Part shown: positions 48,006 through 56,259 of the stretch, piece after piece
How positions within the stretch are numbered: the stretch's first letter is position 1
How the letters are laid out: each line of letters starts with the position of its first letter
Source: Gemmatimonadota bacterium
Lineage (GTDB): Bacteria; Gemmatimonadota; Gemmatimonadetes; Gemmatimonadales; GWC2-71-9
Direction of reading: 5' to 3'
Assembly: GCA_016720805.1 (NCBI GenBank)
Contig: JADKJZ010000001.1
Coordinates: 1 to 64,000, forward strand
Length of the DNA stretch: 64,000 nucleotides
Position numbers and translations under genes: made by a program
Notes under the pieces: model-generated
Seen by the model: only the letters and a program-made list of their open reading frames with translations
What the model was told of the DNA's origin: nothing
Database searches by the model: none

Positions 48006-48931
48006 GCCGCCTTCTCCTGCCGCGTGGCCTTGCAGGCCGCTTCCATCTCGGCGAACGACGGTCGGGTGTCGGCGGTGATCGCCTTGCGGGCGAACTCCGA
48101 GGCGATGATCGGCGGCAGGTTCTTCGCGAAGGCGACGATCCCGGCCTTCAGCACGAGGAAGATCCGGTGCGAATCGCCGTTCTGCGTCTCCACCGCCGTG
48201 GCGATCGGCGCCACGAAGCCGTACGAGAGGAGAATGCCGAGGAAGGTGCCGACCAGCGCGGAGGCGACGTGGTGGCCGATCTCCTCGATCGGGCCGGCGA
48301 TCGCCTGCATCGTCACCACGATGCCGAGCACGGCGGCGACGATGCCGATGCCGGGGAGCGAGTCGGCGACGCGCGTCAGTGCCGCGACGGTCTTGGCATC
48401 CTCGTCGTGGTGCACCTCGATCTCGGCTTCGAGCATCGCCTCGAGGTCGTAGGCCGGCACCGAGCCGGCGAGGACGGTGCGCAGCGCGTCGCAGAGGAAC
48501 TCGACGGCGTGGTGGTCGCTGGAGATCGACGGATACTTCTTGAAGACGCTGCTCTCCTCGGGACGCTCGATGTGCGACTCGATCGCGATCAGGCCGTCCC
48601 GCCGGGCGAGCTGGAAGAGCTCGAAGAGGAGGCGGAGGACGTCGAGGTATCGCTCCTTGGAGGGGGCGGCGCCAGTAAAGACCTTGGGAATCTTCTTGGT
48701 GAGGTGGCCGAGGACGGGCTTCGGGGTGGAGATCAGGACGGTGCCGACCGCGGTGCCGACGATCACCACCCACTCGGACCAGGCCAGGAGGACGGCGAAC
48801 GGGCCATGGGCCATCGCGAAGCCGCCGAGGACCGAGCCGAGAACCACGATGATGCCCAGAATTGCAAACACGCCCGTCGCACTCCCGATGATGGTGACTC
48901 GTCTGTTATCGGTCGGGCTGGGCGCCAGCAT
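48002..48931 (-). CDS. motA: flagellar motor stator protein MotA
   Basis: MotA forms the ring of the proton channel. The 309-residue protein has four membrane helices: GVFAILGIIVVLGSVLGGFA, FAVLLAWSEWVVIVGTAVGT and two after residue 160 (DSLPGIGIVAAVLGIVVTMQ, ASALVGTFLGILLSYGFVAP). The cytoplasmic loop carries charged residues that face FliG. The ATG at 48931 gives a normal length. No sigma-28 promoter of the local type was found in front. Confidence 0.94.
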   Translation of the reverse strand: MLAPSPTDNRRVTIIGSATGVFAILGIIVVLGSVLGGFAMAHGPFAVLLAWSEWVVIVGTAVGTVLISTPKPVLGHLTKKIPKVFTGAAPSKERYLDVLRLLFELFQLARRDGLIAIESHIERPEESSVFKKYPSISSDHHAVEFLCDALRTVLAGSVPAYDLEAMLEAEIEVHHDEDAKTVAALTRVADSLPGIGIVAAVLGIVVTMQAIAGPIEEIGHHVASALVGTFLGILLSYGFVAPIATAVETQNGDSHRIFLVLKAGIVAFAKNLPPIIASEFARKAITADTRPSFAEMEAACKATRQEKAA

Positions 48932-49016
48932 TACCGGTCCGCCTCTGGCGGCTGGGCCCGCTTCTGTTAGACTCGGAGCGGTTCCCCTGACCTCCAGCGA
49001 CCCCTCCGGACGGGCC

Positions 49017-50537
49017 ATGCTCCTTCACCACCGCTTCCTGCGCACCGCCAAGGTGTATGCCGGCAAGACGGCCATCATCGACCGTGCCACCGGCACCCGT
49101 CTCACGTATGAGCGGGCGCTGATCGCCTCGCTCATCCTCTCCGAGAAGTTTTCGGACGAAGCGGAGGGCTTTCTCGGCATCATGCTGCCGACGTCGGCGG
49201 GGTGCGTGCTCTCGATCCTTGGGTGCCTGATGGCGGGCCGGACGCCGGTGATGATCAACTACTCGACCGGGGCGGCCGCCAACTGCGTGTATGCGCAGAA
49301 GAAGTGCGCCTTCAAGACGGTGATCACGTCGCGGGCCCTGCTCGAGAAGATCAACTGCCCGACACTGCCGGGGATGGTCTTCATCGAGGACCTGATGGCC
49401 GGGATCTCGGGAGTGGACAAGGCACTCGCCGCGTTCCGCGCCAAACTGCCGCTGGCGCTGCTGCTCAGGACGGTGCATGGCGGCAGTGTCGATGACGGGG
49501 CAGTGATGCTCTTTACCAGTGGCAGTGAGCGCGACCCGAAGGCGGTTCCCCTCACGCACCGGAATATCAACGCCAATCTCGAGGCGATCTCCTCCCTCCT
49601 CGCCATCAGCTCAGACGACATCTTCCTCGCCAATCTTCCCCTCTTCCACGTCTTCGGTCTCACCACCAATCTCTGGCTGCCGTTCTTCCACGGCATGACC
49701 GTGGTGACCTACGCCAACCCGCTCGAGTTCAAGACGATCTGCGAGATCATCCGCTCGGAGCAGGTGACGTTCGTGGTGGGGACGCCGATTTTCATGTGGG
49801 GCTACCTGCGGAAGTCGGAGCCGGGCGACTTCGCCTCGTGCCGGATCATGTTGACGGGGGCGGACAAGACGCCCGACACGTTGCGGCAGGAGTTCAAGCA
49901 GAAGCACGACCTTGAACTGCGCGAGGGCTACGGCTGCACGGAAACGAGTCCGGTGATCTCCTTCAACTTCCACGGCGCCAACCGGCCCGGCAGCGTCGGG
50001 CGGCCGTTGCCGAACGTCCGCGTGCGGCTCGAGCACTACGAGACCGGCCAGCCGTGCGAGGTCGGGGAGATCGGCAAGATCCTGGTGCAGGGCGAGAGCG
50101 TCATGCTGGGGTACTTCGATGACTTCGAAGCGACCACGCTCAGCATGCGGAATGGCTGGTACGACACCGGTGACATGGGGTACCAGGACGCGGATGGCTA
50201 CTTGTGGCACGTGGGGCGGCTGAAGCGCTTCGTGAAGATCGGGGGGGAGATGGTCTCCCTGATCCGGGTCGAGAACGTCCTGGAGCGCTTCCTCCCCGAG
50301 GGAGTGGCCTGCTGCGTGGTCGAGGTGCCGGATGGGGTCCGTGGGGCACGGATCGTCGCGGCGGTCTCCCAGCCGGTCGACCAAGGGGCGCTCCTGAAGC
50401 AGCTGGCCACCGAGCTGCCCAACATCGCCCTGCCGCGGGACTTCGTGGTGATCGAGGAGCTCCCGACCATGGGGAGTGGGAAGATCGACTTCCGCCGGAC
50501 CACGGAACTGGTCCGGGACATCGTCCAGGGCGGGTAG
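49017..50537 (+). CDS. acyl-CoA/acyl-ACP synthetase, Aas-like AMP-dependent ligase
   Basis: The 506-residue enzyme belongs to the AMP-forming ligases: P-loop MLFTSGSERDPKAVPLTHRN, the motif EGYGCTETSPVISFNFHGAN, WYDTGDMGYQDADGYLWHVG and GRLKRFVKIGGEMVSL. Sequence style fits the ligase half of Aas (2-acylglycerophosphoethanolamine acyltransferase/acyl-ACP synthetase). The PlsC acyltransferase half is absent, so it may only activate fatty acids. The ATG at 49017 begins the usual N-terminus (LLHHRFLRTAKVYAGKTAII). It is divergent from motA. Confidence 0.88.
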   Translation: MLLHHRFLRTAKVYAGKTAIIDRATGTRLTYERALIASLILSEKFSDEAEGFLGIMLPTSAGCVLSILGCLMAGRTPVMINYSTGAAANCVYAQKKCAFKTVITSRALLEKINCPTLPGMVFIEDLMAGISGVDKALAAFRAKLPLALLLRTVHGGSVDDGAVMLFTSGSERDPKAVPLTHRNINANLEAISSLLAISSDDIFLANLPLFHVFGLTTNLWLPFFHGMTVVTYANPLEFKTICEIIRSEQVTFVVGTPIFMWGYLRKSEPGDFASCRIMLTGADKTPDTLRQEFKQKHDLELREGYGCTETSPVISFNFHGANRPGSVGRPLPNVRVRLEHYETGQPCEVGEIGKILVQGESVMLGYFDDFEATTLSMRNGWYDTGDMGYQDADGYLWHVGRLKRFVKIGGEMVSLIRVENVLERFLPEGVACCVVEVPDGVRGARIVAAVSQPVDQGALLKQLATELPNIALPRDFVVIEELPTMGSGKIDFRRTTELVRDIVQGG

Positions 50538-50566
50538 GGCAGGGTGCAGGAGAGGGTCCCGAGCGG

Positions 50567-50595
50567 TTGACCCACGGGGCCGGGACGGCTAATCT
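50567..50595 (+). promoter_or_regulatory. sigma-70-type promoter of tRNA-Ile
   Basis: TTGACC (50567-50572), 17 bp, TAATCT (50590-50595) ends 14 bp before the tRNA. Both boxes are near consensus. Confidence 0.7.
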
Positions 50596-50609
50596 TGGCG
50601 GCTCTACTG

Positions 50610-50683
<74 letters not shown>

Positions 50684-50732
50684 TAGATATTGCCACCCTC
50701 GGCGCTTCGGTGTCGGGGGTGGTTTGTTTTTG

Positions 50733-50812
50733 GGGGTGAGGGGTGAGGGGTGAGCGGTGAGGGGTGAGGGGTGAGGGGTGAGGGGTGAGGGGTGAGGAGT
50801 GAACGGTGAACG
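50733..50812. repeat. tandem GGGGTGAG array
   Basis: About nine tandem 8-bp units (GGGGTGAG with variants GGGGTGAGC and GGAGTGAAC) follow the tRNA. The opposite-strand form CTCACCCC occurs at 50888-50927, after the 70-bp palindrome. No gene is present here. Confidence 0.85.
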
Positions 50813-50817
50813 GTGCT

Positions 50818-50887
50818 GTCATCCCGAACATCGTGAGGGATCTGCGTAATCGCGATCACGCAGGTCCCTCGCTTCGCTCGGGATGAC
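50818..50887. repeat. 70-bp imperfect palindrome (REP-like)
   Basis: Outer arms GTCATCCCGA (50818-50827) and TCGGGATGAC (50878-50887) are perfect inverted repeats. Inside, GAGGGATCTGCGT pairs imperfectly with CGCAGGTCCCTC. The form GGGA(C/T)CTGCGT with CATCCCGA arms is like dispersed intergenic palindromes; copies elsewhere cannot be checked here. Confidence 0.7.
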
Positions 50888-50927
50888 CCCTCACCCCTCA
50901 CTCCTCACCCCTCACCTCACCAAATTG
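50888..50927. repeat. inverted CTCACCCC array reaching into gltS
   Basis: Units of CTCACCCC and CTCACTCC run from 50888 into the 3' end of gltS. They are the reverse complement of the array at 50733-50812. The gltS stop (TGA, 50914-50912) and its last two codons, GTG AGG, lie within this repeat. Confidence 0.8.
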
Positions 50928-52141
50928 ATATAAAACGTGATGATCATCGCGTTGCTGAAATCGATGAAGAACGCCCCCACCATCGGCACCACCAGGAACG
51001 CCCTCGGCGCCGCCCCGTACCGCTCCACCAGCGCGCGCATGTTGGCCACGGCGTTGGGCGTCGCGCCCAGGCCGAAGCCGCAGTGCCCGCCGGCCATCAC
51101 GGCCGCGTCGTAGTCCCGGCCCATCATCCGAAACGTCACGAAGTAGGCGAACGCCGCCATCATCACGACCTGCACCGAGAGGATGACCATCAGCGGCACG
51201 GCCAGCTCGAGCAGTTCCCACAGCTTGAGCGACATCAACGCCATGGTCAGGAAGAGCGACAGGGCGATGGTGCCGAGGTCGTCGACCGTGCGCATGTCGA
51301 GGCGGAGCAGCCGCGTGCTCTCGCCAACATTCCGGAGCAGCGCGGCGACGAGCATTGCCCCGATGTAGCCGGGCAGGGTGACGAACTGGCCCAGCCACCC
51401 CGAGAGCAGGCCGCCGAGCGCCATGCACACCAGCACCACGGTGAGCATCCGGAGGATGCCGATGGCGGTGGGCGCCTCACCCGCCGGCTCGGTGTTGATC
51501 TCGGCGTCGAGCGGCGCGGCTTCGGCCGCGCTCACGACGGCCGGGTCGCTCGGGGTGGTTCCGCCCCGCAGGCCAAAGGTGGTCATCAGCCGCGTCCCGA
51601 CCGGTCCCCCGATGAGTCCGCCGCTCACCAGCCCGAAGGTGGCGGCGGCCATGGCCAGCGGCACGGCCCCCGCCAGCTGGTATTGGTCCTCCATCAGCTT
51701 GCCAAAGGCCGCCCCGGTGCCGTGGCCCCCGGTCATGGTGGTCGACCCGGCGAGCAGGCCGAAGAGCGGATCGATGCCAAGCAGCGAGGCGAGGCCAACG
51801 CCGACGCCGGACTGGACGACGGCGAGCAGCGACGCGAGCACCCAGAATACCGCCACCTGCGGCCCCCCCTTCTTGAGCAGGCCGAGGGAGGCGCCGAGTC
51901 CGATAGAGGTGAAGAAGGCCACCATGAACGGGGTCTGGAGCGTGGTGTCGAACTCGAACGCGAAGACGCCCGATTGGCGCAGCGCCAACGCCAGCGCGGC
52001 AAAAAGGAATCCGCCAATCACCGGCGCCGGAATGTTGAACCGATCCAGGAAGCCGATCCGGCGGCGAATGCCGTAGCCGACGAAGAGCAGGACGGCCGCG
52101 AGTGCCACGGTCTGGATCATGTCGAACTTGAGCGAGGGCAT
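50912..52141 (-). CDS. gltS: sodium/glutamate symporter GltS
   Basis: GltS imports glutamate with sodium. The 409-residue protein has two inverted sets of membrane helices with the family re-entrant loops: STTMTGGHGTGAAFGKLMED in the first half and MAGGHCGFGLGATPNAVANM in the second. N-terminal TM1 is TVALAAVLLFVGYGI followed by LDRFNIPAPVIGGFL. The start at 52141 gives MPSLKFDMIQ; an ATG seven codons later is also possible. The 3' end is built from the intergenic repeat. Confidence 0.93.
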   Translation of the reverse strand: MPSLKFDMIQTVALAAVLLFVGYGIRRRIGFLDRFNIPAPVIGGFLFAALALALRQSGVFAFEFDTTLQTPFMVAFFTSIGLGASLGLLKKGGPQVAVFWVLASLLAVVQSGVGVGLASLLGIDPLFGLLAGSTTMTGGHGTGAAFGKLMEDQYQLAGAVPLAMAAATFGLVSGGLIGGPVGTRLMTTFGLRGGTTPSDPAVVSAAEAAPLDAEINTEPAGEAPTAIGILRMLTVVLVCMALGGLLSGWLGQFVTLPGYIGAMLVAALLRNVGESTRLLRLDMRTVDDLGTIALSLFLTMALMSLKLWELLELAVPLMVILSVQVVMMAAFAYFVTFRMMGRDYDAAVMAGGHCGFGLGATPNAVANMRALVERYGAAPRAFLVVPMVGAFFIDFSNAMIITFYINLVR

Positions 52142-52275
52142 CGGGAGGCTCTCTGGCGCGGTGGGGAGACCGGGCAAGCTACCCGCGCGGTCGAGCAGGC
52201 GCCACGGATACCCGAGGCCGCCAGACCACCCCCGAGACTCCGATTTCGGGGGTGGTTTGACGTTCCGGGGGTGCC

Positions 52276-53064
52276 CTACGGTGTATACGTCAGCCGAATG
52301 GTCGGCACCGCGACCTCGGTGGTCACCGTCGCGTGGCGCGTCGGACTCGCGGCCCCCAATTGTGCCGCGGTGATGCTGAACGTGACGTGCATGGTCTCGA
52401 GCGTGCAGACCGTCTTCGGCTCGGGATTGCCGTTGGGGCACGGGCCGGACGGTGCATCGGAGGAGAAACTCGCGGTACCCGTCGAAACATTCCAGGTCGT
52501 GAGGCTGTTGGCAGCCCCGACTTGCAGGAGCTGGCCGTTCACGATCCCCATGCCGTCGCCGATCGTGCCGTTGACCGAGGAGGGTGCGGTCGCGGACGCA
52601 CTCTGCGCAAAGCCGGTGACCTGGATCACGTTGGCGAACGCTGCCGGATCCTCGAACCCGACGAGCGTCCAGGTCGAGAAGGAGCCGCCCCCCGCCTGGT
52701 GAATCACGCGGTGGAGGCCAACGAAGTACAACGGAGCCGTGGTGAGGTCGGTCTGCACATCTACCCGCTTCATCACGACGCCGGCCTGCAGCGCCAGCAG
52801 CGTCGAGTCGACCAGCGACTGCAAACTGCCGTTGCCCGGATTCGCGTCGGCAAGGTGCCCCGCGCGCGTGTTCATTGCCGACACCTGCGCCTGCGACAGC
52901 GTGAACTCCGCGCCGGTGGGTGGGTTGGGCATGGTCGGCATGCCGTCGCCGCACCCGAGTGCGGCGAGCCACGCCGCGGCGAGGCAGGTTGTGGCCTGGA
53001 GCGCCCGGCGCGATCCTGACCGAGCCTGGCCATGCGACATTGCTTCGGTGTCTTGTGGTGTCAT
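52276..53064 (-). CDS. lipoprotein of unknown function
   Basis: The 262-residue protein has a signal region ending LAAAWLAALGC, whose Cys at about residue 39 should be lipidated. The rest is beta-rich and Thr/Ser/Ala-rich without known motifs. AGGAGCG before the ATG at 53064 supports the start; a second ATG nine codons later is possible. It is divergent from the isomerase-like gene at 53265. Only two cysteines are seen after the lipid site (SGPCPNG, KTVCTLE). No family recognised. Confidence 0.6.
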   Translation of the reverse strand: MTPQDTEAMSHGQARSGSRRALQATTCLAAAWLAALGCGDGMPTMPNPPTGAEFTLSQAQVSAMNTRAGHLADANPGNGSLQSLVDSTLLALQAGVVMKRVDVQTDLTTAPLYFVGLHRVIHQAGGGSFSTWTLVGFEDPAAFANVIQVTGFAQSASATAPSSVNGTIGDGMGIVNGQLLQVGAANSLTTWNVSTGTASFSSDAPSGPCPNGNPEPKTVCTLETMHVTFSITAAQLGAASPTRHATVTTEVAVPTIRLTYTP

Positions 53065-53264
53065 CGGAAGCGCTCCTGAGTAGTGCTCGCGGTGGCCGAA
53101 CAGGTGCCCGACTCGCCCGGCAGCGTATGCAGTGCTGGGGACGGTAATGCCTTGGTGCAGTGACACCGGCCAGGCAAGTGTTGGCATCGAGTAAGAGGGG
53201 TCGCGCCGACCCGGGGGACTGGGCCGCTCTTCCCGCCCCGCCTCCGGCGCCCTACCTTCGATCC

Positions 53265-54104
53265 ATGCAACGACGCGACTTCCTCGCCACGGCCTCCGCC
53301 GCTTTCGCTGGCGCCGCCCTGGCCCGCCCCGCCTCTGCCTCCCTCCCGCTCCGGCGGGTCGGCCTCGAGCTCTATTCCGTCCGCACCGCGATGCGGAAGG
53401 ACCCCGAGGGCACCCTCAAGGCCGTCGGCGCGATGGGCTACGACGACGTCGAGCTGCTCTGGTCATTCAAGAACTTCGACCGCACGCGCGAACAGGTGAA
53501 GGCGTCGCTCGCCGAGGCCGGGCTCAAGGCCCCTTCGGCGCACATCGCCCCCGAGATCCTGCTGAAGGATTGGGACAAGAGCCTCGACGACGCCCACTTC
53601 CTCGGCCACCAATACCTGATCGTCCCGTCGCTCCCCATCGACAAGACCAAGCCACTCGATTCGTGGCGCCAATGGGCCGACCACTTCAACACCGCCGGCG
53701 CCGCCGCGCGCCGCGCCGGCCTCTGGCTCGCCTTCCACAACGAGCCCGATCACCAGACGCCGATCGACGGCATCATTCCGTATGACGTCTTCCTCGACCG
53801 CACCGATCCGTCGCTGGTCCGCCTGCAGCTCGACACCGGCAACATGACGATGGGCGGCGGCGATCCGATGCGCTACCTGAAGCAGCACACCGCGCGCTAC
53901 TGGAGCTTCCATGTCAAGGATGTGGTCGCCGATCGATCGAGCGATACGGAGCTCGGCAAGGGCACGGTCGACCTGAAGACGTTCCTCGCCGCCATCCCGC
54001 AACTCGACCAGAAGCCGGTGATGGTCGAACAGGAAGGCGGCCCCGATCCGATGGCGAGCGCCAAGCGCAACGCCGCCTACCTGCGGAGCATCGCGCCACG
54101 ATGA
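53265..54104 (+). CDS. Tat-exported sugar phosphate isomerase/epimerase-like TIM barrel
   Basis: The 279-residue protein starts MQRRDFLATASAAFAGAALA, a twin-arginine signal (RRDFL). The mature part is an AP-endonuclease-2/xylose-isomerase-like barrel: VGLELYSVRTAMRKDPEGTL, GYDDVELLW, AFHNEPDHQ, LDTGNMTMGGGDP, FHVKDV and VEQEGG. His, Glu and Asp in these motifs are the usual metal ligands. Secreted members act on sugar derivatives such as keto-glycosides. The substrate cannot be told. Overlaps the next gene by 4 bp. Confidence 0.85.
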   Translation: MQRRDFLATASAAFAGAALARPASASLPLRRVGLELYSVRTAMRKDPEGTLKAVGAMGYDDVELLWSFKNFDRTREQVKASLAEAGLKAPSAHIAPEILLKDWDKSLDDAHFLGHQYLIVPSLPIDKTKPLDSWRQWADHFNTAGAAARRAGLWLAFHNEPDHQTPIDGIIPYDVFLDRTDPSLVRLQLDTGNMTMGGGDPMRYLKQHTARYWSFHVKDVVADRSSDTELGKGTVDLKTFLAAIPQLDQKPVMVEQEGGPDPMASAKRNAAYLRSIAPR

Positions 54105-54562
54105 CTGCAGCGGGCATGGAACGTTGGCGCACCGTGCTGTTGTACGTGCTCGTCGTCGGCGCGCTCGGGATCCTGGCCGAGCTGCTCCTCCTCGGCCACG
54201 ACGACGATACCCTGCAGTTCATCCCCCTCGGCATCGGCGCGGCGTATCTGCTCGCCTTTGCCTGGTACGGCGCGACGCGCGCCCGCCGTGCGGTCCTCGC
54301 GGTGCGCGTCGTCTCCGGGTTGGCGTGCGTGAGTGCGGCGGTGGGGATCTTCCTCCACTACCGCGCGAACGTCGAGTGGGAGCTCGAAACCACGCCGACC
54401 ATGCATGGCATGGAGCTGTTCCGCGAAGCCGTCACCGGCTCGTTGCCGCTGCTGGCTCCCGGCGCCATGCTCCAGCTCGGGCTCCTCGGCCTGCTCTGGT
54501 CCCATCGTCACCCTGCGCTCGCCATCACGGCGGGCGGTCGCACCCTACCCACGGAGTCTTGA
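54101..54562 (+). CDS. small four-helix membrane protein, unknown
   Basis: The 153-residue protein has four predicted membrane segments (VLLYVLVVGALGILAELLLL, FIPLGIGAAYLLAFAWYGAT, AVRVVSGLACVSAAVGIFLH, PGAMLQLGLLGLLWS). No motif is recognised. It overlaps the isomerase-like gene by ATGA and is 2 bp before the HhH protein gene, so the three are probably one operon. Confidence 0.65.
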   Translation: MTAAGMERWRTVLLYVLVVGALGILAELLLLGHDDDTLQFIPLGIGAAYLLAFAWYGATRARRAVLAVRVVSGLACVSAAVGIFLHYRANVEWELETTPTMHGMELFREAVTGSLPLLAPGAMLQLGLLGLLWSHRHPALAITAGGRTLPTES

Positions 54563-54564
54563 TC

Positions 54565-55209
54565 ATGTCGTTCACGCTTCGCCGATTCGCCCCGCTCGCG
54601 TTGCTGCTGCTGGCCACGACGCCGCTCTCGGCGCAGGTCGGCAAGAACCTCGGCGCCCTGAATCCGAACCTCGCCACCGCCGAACAGCTTGCCACGCTTC
54701 CCGGCATGACCCCGGCGATCATCGAGGCCGTCGTTGCCGGCCGCCCATATCTCACGATGACCGCGCTCGATGCGGCGCTTGCCAAGAGCTTCACGGCGGC
54801 CCAGCGGAAGGCGCTCTATCCGAAGCTCTTCCTCGAAGTGAATCTCAACACCGCGACCGATGCCGAGTTCAACCTGATCCCCGGCATGGGGCCGAAGATG
54901 CTGAAGGAATTCAACGAGTACCGGCCGTACGCGTCGCTCGCCGTGTGGCGCAAGGAGATCGGCAAGTACGTCGACGCCGCCGAGGTCGCGCGCTTCGAGC
55001 AGTACGTCTTCGTGCCGGTCGAGCTGAACGCCGCGACCGACGAGGACATTCTTTCGATTCCGGGCGCCGGTCGGCGGATGGTGCGGGAGTTCAAGGAGTA
55101 CCGCCCTTGGACGAGTGCCGCGCAGTTCCAGAAGGAGATCGGCAAGTACGTGCCGGCGAAGGAAGTCGCGCGCCTCTGGCGCTATGTGACGATCGCACCG
55201 GCGAAGTAA
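54565..55209 (+). CDS. exported protein with three helix-hairpin-helix (ComEA-like) modules
   Basis: The 214-residue protein has a Sec signal (LRRFAPLALLLLATTPLSAQ). Three ComEA-type modules follow: LNPNLATAEQLATLPGMTPA, VNLNTATDAEFNLIPGMGPK and ELNAATDEDILSIPGAGRR, each with a second part KEIGKYV-like. ComEA binds incoming DNA in the periplasm during transformation. Here the triple layout differs from single-module ComEA, and no other competence genes are near. DNA binding is inferred from the family. Confidence 0.82.
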   Translation: MSFTLRRFAPLALLLLATTPLSAQVGKNLGALNPNLATAEQLATLPGMTPAIIEAVVAGRPYLTMTALDAALAKSFTAAQRKALYPKLFLEVNLNTATDAEFNLIPGMGPKMLKEFNEYRPYASLAVWRKEIGKYVDAAEVARFEQYVFVPVELNAATDEDILSIPGAGRRMVREFKEYRPWTSAAQFQKEIGKYVPAKEVARLWRYVTIAPAK

Positions 55210-55242
55210 TTCGCGGCCGCGGTACGCAACGCCCCCGGTCGC

Positions 55243-56259
55243 CTACGCGGCCGGGGGTGTCGCGTGTCCGGCACGCGCCTCGGCGGCGGCGGCGCGGCCC
55301 CCGGGGCCGGCCAGCGCCAACCCGAGCGCACACCAGACGATCTCGCGCAGCCGCGTCATCACCGCCGCGATCAATCCAAGCGAGGCCGGGACGCCGGCGA
55401 GCCCGAAGAGGAGATAGAGCGACCCCTCGCGCGATCCCATCTCCCACGGCAGCAGGAAAAAGAGATTGACCGCGAGTGCCGAGAGACCGGAGATCATCAC
55501 CGCCGGCGTGACGCCGAGCGGGGTGCCGACCGCGTAGGCCACCAGCAGCAGCTCACCCATCGCCACCCAGCGCGAGAGGTAGTCTACCGCAATCGCCGCC
55601 CCGAGCCGCCCTGGCTGCTCGGCGTGCAGCGAAGTGATCTGCGCATCCACGGCGACGAGGGCCTCCTCCTGCTTCGTGAGCCACGCGGAGAGGCGACCCA
55701 ATCGTCGCCTCGCGATCCACCCCGCGAGCCGCGCGACGAAGCCGTGCCGGTGCCCGGAGCGCACCACGCCGAGCGCGGCGACGATCACGCCCCCCATCGC
55801 GAGCAGCGCCCACCAGATGCGTCCGTGCACGCCCGGCAACGTGAGCGCTGCGACGATCGCGGTCAGCCACATGAAGAGTGACGACAGCGCGTGCAGCATC
55901 GCGTACTGCAGCACGCTCCCCGCCGCACGGCGCGCCCCGAGCCAGGGCGCAAGCGCGGCCATGCGGTAGGGCTCGCCACCGGCGTTGACGACGGGGGTGA
56001 GGAAGTTGATCGCGAAGCCAACGACGGAAATCCGGAAGATGCTGCGGAACGGTGGGGCACCCGGTTCGTGGGCCAGGGTGATGTACCAGGCGAAGGCGTT
56101 GAGCCCGTAGACGATGGCGTGCAGGGCCACGATCGGGACGGCGAACCAACCAACAGTGCGAGCGCCATCCGCGAGCGTGTCGACACCGACTTCACGAATC
56201 AGCAGCGCGAGGACCACCGCGCCCACCAGAAAGGCGACGAGGCGGAGCGTGCGGCTCAT
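55243..56259 (-). CDS. LPG synthase-type / UPF0104 flippase-like membrane protein
   Basis: The 338-residue protein has about eight membrane helices and the family pattern: LRLVAFLVGAVVLALLIREV, FAINFLTPVVNAGGEPYRMA, VDYLSRWVAMGELLLVAYAV and FFLLPWEMGSREGSLYLLFG. These match the lysylphosphatidylglycerol synthase TM-domain family, some of which flip lipids. The MprF catalytic domain is absent. It overlaps the PAP2 gene by ATGA, fitting a lipid-related pair. Confidence 0.8.
   Translation of the reverse strand: MSRTLRLVAFLVGAVVLALLIREVGVDTLADGARTVGWFAVPIVALHAIVYGLNAFAWYITLAHEPGAPPFRSIFRISVVGFAINFLTPVVNAGGEPYRMAALAPWLGARRAAGSVLQYAMLHALSSLFMWLTAIVAALTLPGVHGRIWWALLAMGGVIVAALGVVRSGHRHGFVARLAGWIARRRLGRLSAWLTKQEEALVAVDAQITSLHAEQPGRLGAAIAVDYLSRWVAMGELLLVAYAVGTPLGVTPAVMISGLSALAVNLFFLLPWEMGSREGSLYLLFGLAGVPASLGLIAAVMTRLREIVWCALGLALAGPGGRAAAAEARAGHATPPAA

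Noticed and set aside
48890..48930. Sigma-28 -10-like ACCGATAA near the motA start
   Set aside because: It lies inside the motA coding region and has no TCAKACTC box 11 bp upstream.
50733..50812. CRISPR-like tandem repeat
   Set aside because: Units are 8 bp without spacers, so this is a simple tandem array.
54565..55209. Reading the HhH gene as part of a DNA-uptake operon
   Set aside because: The neighbours are a sugar isomerase-like gene and a small membrane protein; no comEC, comF or pilus gene is present.
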